Notes under the pieces: model-generated
What the model was told of the DNA's origin: nothing
Database searches by the model: none
Seen by the model: the letters and a program-made list of their open reading frames with translations, nothing else
Made by a program: the position numbers and the translations under genes
Part shown: one piece after another, positions 59,105 to 64,000 of the stretch
Layout of the letters: every line of letters begins with the position of its first letter
Position numbering within the stretch: the first letter of the stretch is position 1
DNA from: Magnolia sinica
Lineage: Eukaryota; Streptophyta; Magnoliopsida; Magnoliales; Magnoliaceae
NCBI RefSeq assembly: GCF_029962835.1
Contig: NC_080574.1
Location: forward strand, 39,747,501 to 39,811,500
Reading direction: 5' to 3'
DNA length: 64,000 nucleotides

Positions 59105-59713
59105 TCACTTCTCCCAATTAAGTACCAAGTTCTTCTCTTCACATCTTTTCAGCACACATTTAAGACTTTCCAAGCACTTACTGAAAGATGGACCGTAAAC
59201 AGAGAAATTGTCCATGAAGACCTCTAAATATTGCCCCACCATATCAAAAAAGATACTAAGCATACATCGCTGAAAGGTGGCAGGGGCATTACATAGCCCG
59301 AACGGCATCCTTCGATAGGTAAAGGTGCCGTAGGGACATGTAAATGTGGTCTTTTCCTGGTCTTCAGGGGCTATCTCTATCTGGTTGTAGCCCGAATACC
59401 CGTCAAGGAAACTGTAATAGGAATGACCAGCTAACCTTTCAAGGATCTGATCAATGAATGGTAAAGGAAAGTGGTCTTTTCTCGTGACGGTATTCAACTT
59501 CCTGTAGTCAATGCACATTCTCCAACCAGTAGTGACTCTAGTTGGCATGAGTTCATTATTAGCATTGGCTACGATGGTGATTCCGGACTTCTTAGGGACC
59601 ACTTGAGTTGGACTCACCCATTGACTATCAGATATAGGGTATATAATACCCACATCCAATAGTTTAAGAACCTCGGCTTTAACCACTTCCTTCATGTTTG
59701 GATTTAGTCTACG
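59105..59713 (-). pseudogene. Athila reverse transcriptase palm and fingers
   Basis: The open frame encodes VVPKKSGITIV, GWRMCIDYRKLNTVTRKDHF, PLPFIDQILERLAGHSYYSF, LDGYSGYNQI, TFTCPYGTFTYRRMPFGLCN and VFMDNFSVYG. The order is that of Ty3 Athila RT. The polymerase box reads FMDN: the second aspartate of the usual xxDD pair is asparagine (AAT at 59207-59209). The frame ends at a TGA (59105-59107) that replaces a cysteine codon expected in NWEKCHF; the other copy has the same stop. Confidence 0.93.
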
Positions 59714-60703
59714 TTATGGTTGCCGAGCGGTTTTTGCATTATCCTCAAGATATATGCGGTGAGTACAAATCGAGGGATCGATTCCCTTGAGGTCCGCTAT
59801 CGTCCATCCCAGGGCTCCTTTATGCTCAATGAGAGTAGATATGAGCATACTCTCCTGTTCTTTCTCCAGGTGGGCAGAGATCACCACCGGGTATGTCTCA
59901 TCTTGACCTAAATAGGCATATTTCAAATCAGAGGGCAAAGGTTTTAGGTCAAGCTTCGGCGGCTTGAGGTTAGACGGTAGAGGCACTACATCGGTTTGTG
60001 GCAATTCTTCAAATTGTGGCCTCCACCGGTTAACTTCAAGTACCGGTGCAGTATCAAGCAAGGCGCACGTCTCCCTAATCATGTCATCATCAAAATCATG
60101 GGAGTGGGCCAGGCACGTCTCCAGATGGTCTGAGGATAAGGTCAGCGATGTCGTATCTTTCACGAAAGAGTCAATCATGTTAATGTCGTGGAAATCGTCA
60201 TCATCCTCTGAGTTGCTGCCGTTATTGAAAAAAATGTTTGACTCCAATGTCAAATTTCCAAAAGACATAGTCATGACACCATTCCTGCAATTGATAATTG
60301 CATTTGACGTGGCAAGGAATGGGCGACCAAGAATGACAGGAATCTGAGTGCTCAAGTTATTGATGGGTTTGGTGTCCAGGATGATAAAATCTACAGGGTA
60401 GTAAAATCTATCGACCTGGACTAACACATCCTCAATTATCCCTCTTGGTACACGAACAGAGCGATCAGCAAGTTGTAGTGTCGTTAGGGTGGGTTTTAAT
60501 TCACCAAAACCTAACTGTTTGTATACCGAGTAGGGAATCAGATTGACGCTCGCTCCTAAGTCAAGAAGTGCGTGATCAATTTGATGGTTCCCGATTACAC
60601 ATGATATGGTTGGGCTACCGGGATTCTTGAATTTCTGTGGCACGTCTTGCTTCAGGATGGCACTCACTTTCTCAGTCAAGAAGATTTTCTTTTGAATAAT
60701 TTT
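59714..60703 (-). pseudogene. Athila aspartic protease and linker
   Basis: The open frame 59714-60679 has ISCVIGNHQIDHALLDLGAS (active-site DLGAS, with VNLIPYSV after it), LTTLQLADRSVRVPRGIIED and IPVILGRPFL, the retroviral-type protease fold, followed by an acidic linker and the start of the RT lead (GALGWTIADLKGIDPSICTH). It stops at a TAA (59714-59716) where the second copy has CAA. At its upstream end a TGA near 60704 replaces an arginine codon (CGA in the other copy). Confidence 0.92.
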
Positions 60704-62452
60704 TCATCTTTTGGTCGTGCATAAGTCTTTCAGGAATTTGGCATATGAAGGTATCTGTTTAACGACATCAAGTAGAGGAATGTTGACTTTCACTTGTTTC
60801 AACACCTCTAGGATATCCTGAGAGTTAGAAAGAGGTTTTGGTGAAACCAACCATTGGGGGAATGGAGCAACTGGCTTCTCTAGAAGTTCCGGTTCTAATT
60901 TTTATGGAGCATCATTGGATCCATCATTGTTGTCCTCTTCTGGTTCTTGAGGCTTTTCGGGCCTAACCGGAAGAGTTTTATCAATGATCTTCCCACTCCT
61001 AAGAGTGGTGATGGATTTAGCATGCCCCATCTGATTGGAAGAGCTGGGATCATTAATCTCGTACTGCGGTTTAGGATTGGGGAGTGGTTGTGCAGGAAGC
61101 ATCCCCTTTTCTATAACCGTCATAGGAGAATCTATCTTTTGCATAAAATCTATAATTCCCCGCATTGCCTGAGCCAGCTCTTGTATGGGATTTTGAACCG
61201 GTTCCTCTTGAGGTTTCACTTGATTTGGATTTTGATTGAAGAAACCTGGAGGAGTAGCCGTCTGTCCATTCCTCCAACTAAAGTTTGGATAATTTTTCCA
61301 GCCAGGATTGTATGTATTGGAGTTAGGTCCAGTAAAAGGTCTTTGATAATTATTTACGGCATTGGCTTGTTCATTCAACACTCCTCGAAAGGCAGGTATT
61401 GTAAGATAGTTTTTAGTTGTGTGAATGTTGCAATCACAGATGCCGCAAATAATTTCATTGACCTTATCCTTATTTCCTTCCATGGCCTCAACTTTCCTTA
61501 TGAGCGTAGTCACTTTACACTTGAGATCATCCTCTTCTTTCAAGAGATATAATCCACCTTTCTCCTTTAATTGAGTCGGCCTAGACGTAGTGTTCGCCAT
61601 TGGGTAATAGTCCCATGATTGTGTTTTTTCAGCGAGACTATCGAGGTAATCCCATACCTCGTCAACATCTTTATTAATGAACTCTCCATTACACATTGTC
61701 TCGACCATTTGGCGCATGGAAGATGTCAGTCCATCATAGAAAAAATTTATAATGCGCCACATTTCAAATCCGTGTTGTGGGCATGAACTGACCAAATCTT
61801 TGAACCTTTCCCAACATTGGAAGAATGTTTCTTCTTCCTTTTGGGCAAAGTTCATTATTGCTTTTCTGAGGGTAATCGTTTTATGATGTGGGAAGAATTT
61901 TTTTATGAATTCCCTCTGCATGTCGTTCCATGTGCCAATGGATCTAGGACGCAGTGAATGTAACCACGTCTTAGTTTTCTCTTTTAAGGAAAAAGGAAAG
62001 AGTTTCAGCCTAATTGTATCCTCAAATACATTAGGAAAACATAATGTAGCTATAATCTCATCGAACTCTTTCAAATGTAAATATGGACTTTCTGATTCAA
62101 GTCCATGGAATTTGGGAAGGGGTTGGATAACTCCTGGCTTGATGTCCATTTGTCCTGTGTTTTCAGGAAAAATCATGCATGAGGGCGTACTCACTCCCGC
62201 CGGTTGTAGATAATCTCGTAGAGTACGAGGCGGGGGTGCCTGTTGCACCTCATTCTCATCTTGGGTATCCTCCACCCTTGGTGGAAGTAGAGGAGGTTGG
62301 TCTTCAGCCATAACTTCAGTTAACTCAGGGGATTTCGAGCGGTGTCTAGTCCTGCGATGGATAGTCAACCCCTCAACCAATCCTCCTTCAGTCAAGAGAC
62401 GTCGAGTGTTGTCACGGGCCCACTTGGGCATGAAAACACTCGCAGCCCTCAA
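60704..62452 (-). pseudogene. Athila gag, full length with late stop
   Basis: The frame 60902-62452 (516 codons) encodes an N-terminal basic part, a proline-rich linker, LPKFHGLESESPYLHLKEFD, the Retrotrans_gag domain (TKTWLHSLRPRSIGTWNDMQ, REFIKKFFPHHKT, CWERFKDLV) and YNPGWKNYPNFSWRNGQ. The zinc knuckle has lost its last cysteine (HTTKNY where the other copy has HTTENC). A TAA at 60902 replaces CAA of the other copy; open sequence then continues in the same frame to a TGA near 60704. The start at 62452 is the first ATG after the leader. Confidence 0.92.
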
Positions 62453-63149
62453 TTAAAACCTAATCCTAAGAAAGAAAAAGGAAATCTAGAAAGAAAGAGA
62501 GTTGGAAAGAAATTACCAAATTGGAGTCCTAAGTTAAAAACCTGCAAAATAAAACAAAAATAAGTTAGATTCTAAAAAGAGAAGAACGATCCTTTAAAAG
62601 GAAAATGGCAGTAAATTGATTTCTAAAAGAAGGAATTCGTAAAAGAAAGTGAAAATTTCTAAAATAAATTAGGAAAGACTTAAACTAGAAAGTAAATTTA
62701 AAAGAGAACTGAAAAAAAATAGGAAGTAGAGAAGGAGCTTACCGAATTAGAAATTTCTATTTTAAAGGCCTATAAAATAGGAAGGTTAGTTTCTAAATAA
62801 AAATTCTAAAAATAATTTAGGAAACAATTTAGATTTTTAAAGAGTTAAAAATAGAAAGTTAATTTCTAAGAAGGGAAAGAAATAACCTAATTTCTAAAAA
62901 TAAACTATTTCCTACAGAAGGGAGGATACTAGAATTAGAAAATTTCTAAAATTTAAACCCTAATTCAAAAAAATGGGAAAAAGTAGAGAGATTAGGATGA
63001 ATTACCAATTGAGAAACTTATGTCAAGATCCTATAAAACAGGAAACAAGTTAGTTTTAAACTCAAATAAATAAAAAAACTAAGGTTAGTAAAATCCTAAT
63101 CTTAAGCTAATCCTAAAACCAATTAATTTCAGAGAATCATAACCGTCAG
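62453..63149 (-). other. Athila leader between PBS and gag
   Basis: The stretch consists mostly of repeating TTTCTA/AAATTAG-type words (TAGAAATTAG, CTAAAAATAATTTAGG) without coding potential, as expected for the untranslated leader that holds the packaging signal. Confidence 0.8.
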
Positions 63150-63167
63150 TCCCCGGCAACGGCGCCA
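63150..63167 (-). other. primer binding site, Athila type
   Basis: On the minus strand TGGCGCCGTTGCCGGGGA lies six bases after the LTR end (CACT...GAACA, then AGTTTT). This is the PBS typical of Athila elements, usually assigned to tRNA-Asp. It fixes the orientation of the element. Confidence 0.95.
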
Positions 63168-63173
63168 AAAACT

Positions 63174-64000
63174 TGTTCACTCCCCAAGTATAGGGTTGTG
63201 ATGTAGTAATAAACTCGGTAAGACCGAGGTCGAATCCACAGGGACTGATACCTGTACGTTATCTGAAACCAAGTAGAACTAGAACTAGACTAAGATGTGA
63301 TCTAAACCAAATAGAATTTAAGGAATAATTATCTAAAACTTTAAGGAATTTAGAGGAAGGAAACTAGGGATTCAGAGGATCCACTTGTAGAGATCAGGGA
63401 GATCTTATGCCTGCACCAATGATTATGGAATTCAAACTGAACTTATTTGATATGGTTTTCAAGAGATGAAAGGTACATGAATTAGAATGGATTCCATCAT
63501 CTAACCATGCCCAGGAGACAAAGCAAACAATAGGATTAAACTAATTACTAACCAATCAACATTGTGTGAAGATCAGGAAGGGTACTATCATCCAACCATG
63601 CCCAGGAGACGATGGTGAACAACAGGGCCTCCTAATATCATAAACATCAAAAGAGAAATGGAGATATTCAAAGCCATTGCAAACCCATTGTAATTTCAGT
63701 CACAACAGACCATTAAAGACTGAGAAAATATTCTTTTAATAATCAACTTAAGACCAAGTTCAGTTCAGAAATTCAAATTAAACGCATGAAATAGTGTCTC
63801 CCATCTCGCTACAGGCTTTACCTCTTAGCCCTAGCTAAGAGGATTAGCCACACATGAATGGGCTGAACATTAAAAAAAAATAGAGGAAATATACAGGAAA
63901 AGAAGAGAAAAACCAGGCTCCTCTCTCTTTCTCCCACGTCCCAGCTTCACAGCCGACCTCTCTTTTCCTCAGCTTTTCTTCTGCCTTCCTCTCCCACGAC
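63174..64000 (-). repeat. Athila 5' LTR, cut by window end
   Basis: The LTR end reads GGGGAGTGAACA on the minus strand and continues beyond the window. Its first ~470 bp match 52350-52811. The part near 63900-64000 is CT-rich. The full length and the target duplication cannot be seen. Confidence 0.92.

Larger units (their letters stand above)
52350..64000 (-). mobile_element. Athila-like Ty3 retrotransposon with duplicated gag-pol
   Basis: In minus orientation the order is 5' LTR (beyond 64000 to 63174), PBS, leader, gag-protease-RT-RNase H-integrase (57062-62452), then a second truncated gag-to-integrase copy (52812-57011), then the terminal part of the 3' LTR (52350-52811). The PBS type and the RT and integrase sequences point to the Athila branch of Ty3/gypsy. 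No env-like ORF is left. The right edge is outside the window, so the target duplication cannot be checked. Confidence 0.88.

Noticed and set aside
52350..64000. Endogenous virus-derived sequence with envelope gene
   Set aside because: No env-like ORF is present. PBS, RT and integrase fit a plant Athila retrotransposon.

Overview
The window is nuclear DNA from a flowering plant. It holds one recognisable host gene, a WOX13-type homeobox gene on the minus strand with plant introns, and the rest is nested transposable elements of plant type (Athila-like Ty3, SIRE-like Ty1, a CACTA transposon, MITEs). Short modules built around GTGGGGCCCACC and ATCCATCCGT are scattered everywhere. I associate that texture with magnoliid-type genomes, but this is an impression and was not tested.

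Layout. Bases 1-7296 are intergenic, with two ~415-bp direct repeats, a MITE sitting in a (TA)n microsatellite (3001-3521) and a Tourist MITE with a TAA target duplication (5879-5975). Bases 7297-13544 hold the WOX13-like gene: three exons, all splice junctions in frame, a 4.6-kb first intron, a CT-rich leader and a TATA-like box near 13840. Bases 13.6-27.3 kb are gene-free: foldback and tandem repeats, an LTR-like stretch with many TCGACTGGTCGA motifs, and a large LTR-like block that reappears inverted at 50.8-52.3 kb. Bases 27.4-34.6 kb hold two decayed Ty1/copia remnants facing away from each other; the second has a 3' LTR, PPT, PBS and gag but no pol.

Bases 35502-49961 are a 14.46-kb non-autonomous CACTA transposon with 13-bp perfect terminal inverted repeats and a GTA target duplication. 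It carries a ~7.8-kb degenerate telomere-like (TTTAGG/TTATAGG) array with higher-order structure. It also carries, on the minus strand, host gene fragments with splice sites: two consecutive exons of a DUF248 methyltransferase (PMT) with an exon of a DEAD-box RNA helicase (RH16 type) between them, several exon-like pieces I could not name, and a CT-rich leader. I consider this the most unusual object in the window.

Bases 52350-64000 and beyond are a minus-strand Athila-like Ty3 element. The stretch visible between its LTR ends contains two gag-pol copies in tandem, one full length (57.0-62.5 kb) and one truncated (52.8-57.0 kb). Both copies share two premature stops and an FMDN instead of FMDD reverse transcriptase motif. 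They differ by a peculiar series of CAG/CTG to CG changes that looks like either an assembly artefact at methylated sites or an odd mutation process. Order of events by nesting: the ~50-kb LTR sequence was present first and was later split by the CACTA element; the Athila element lies in or against the related block at 52349.
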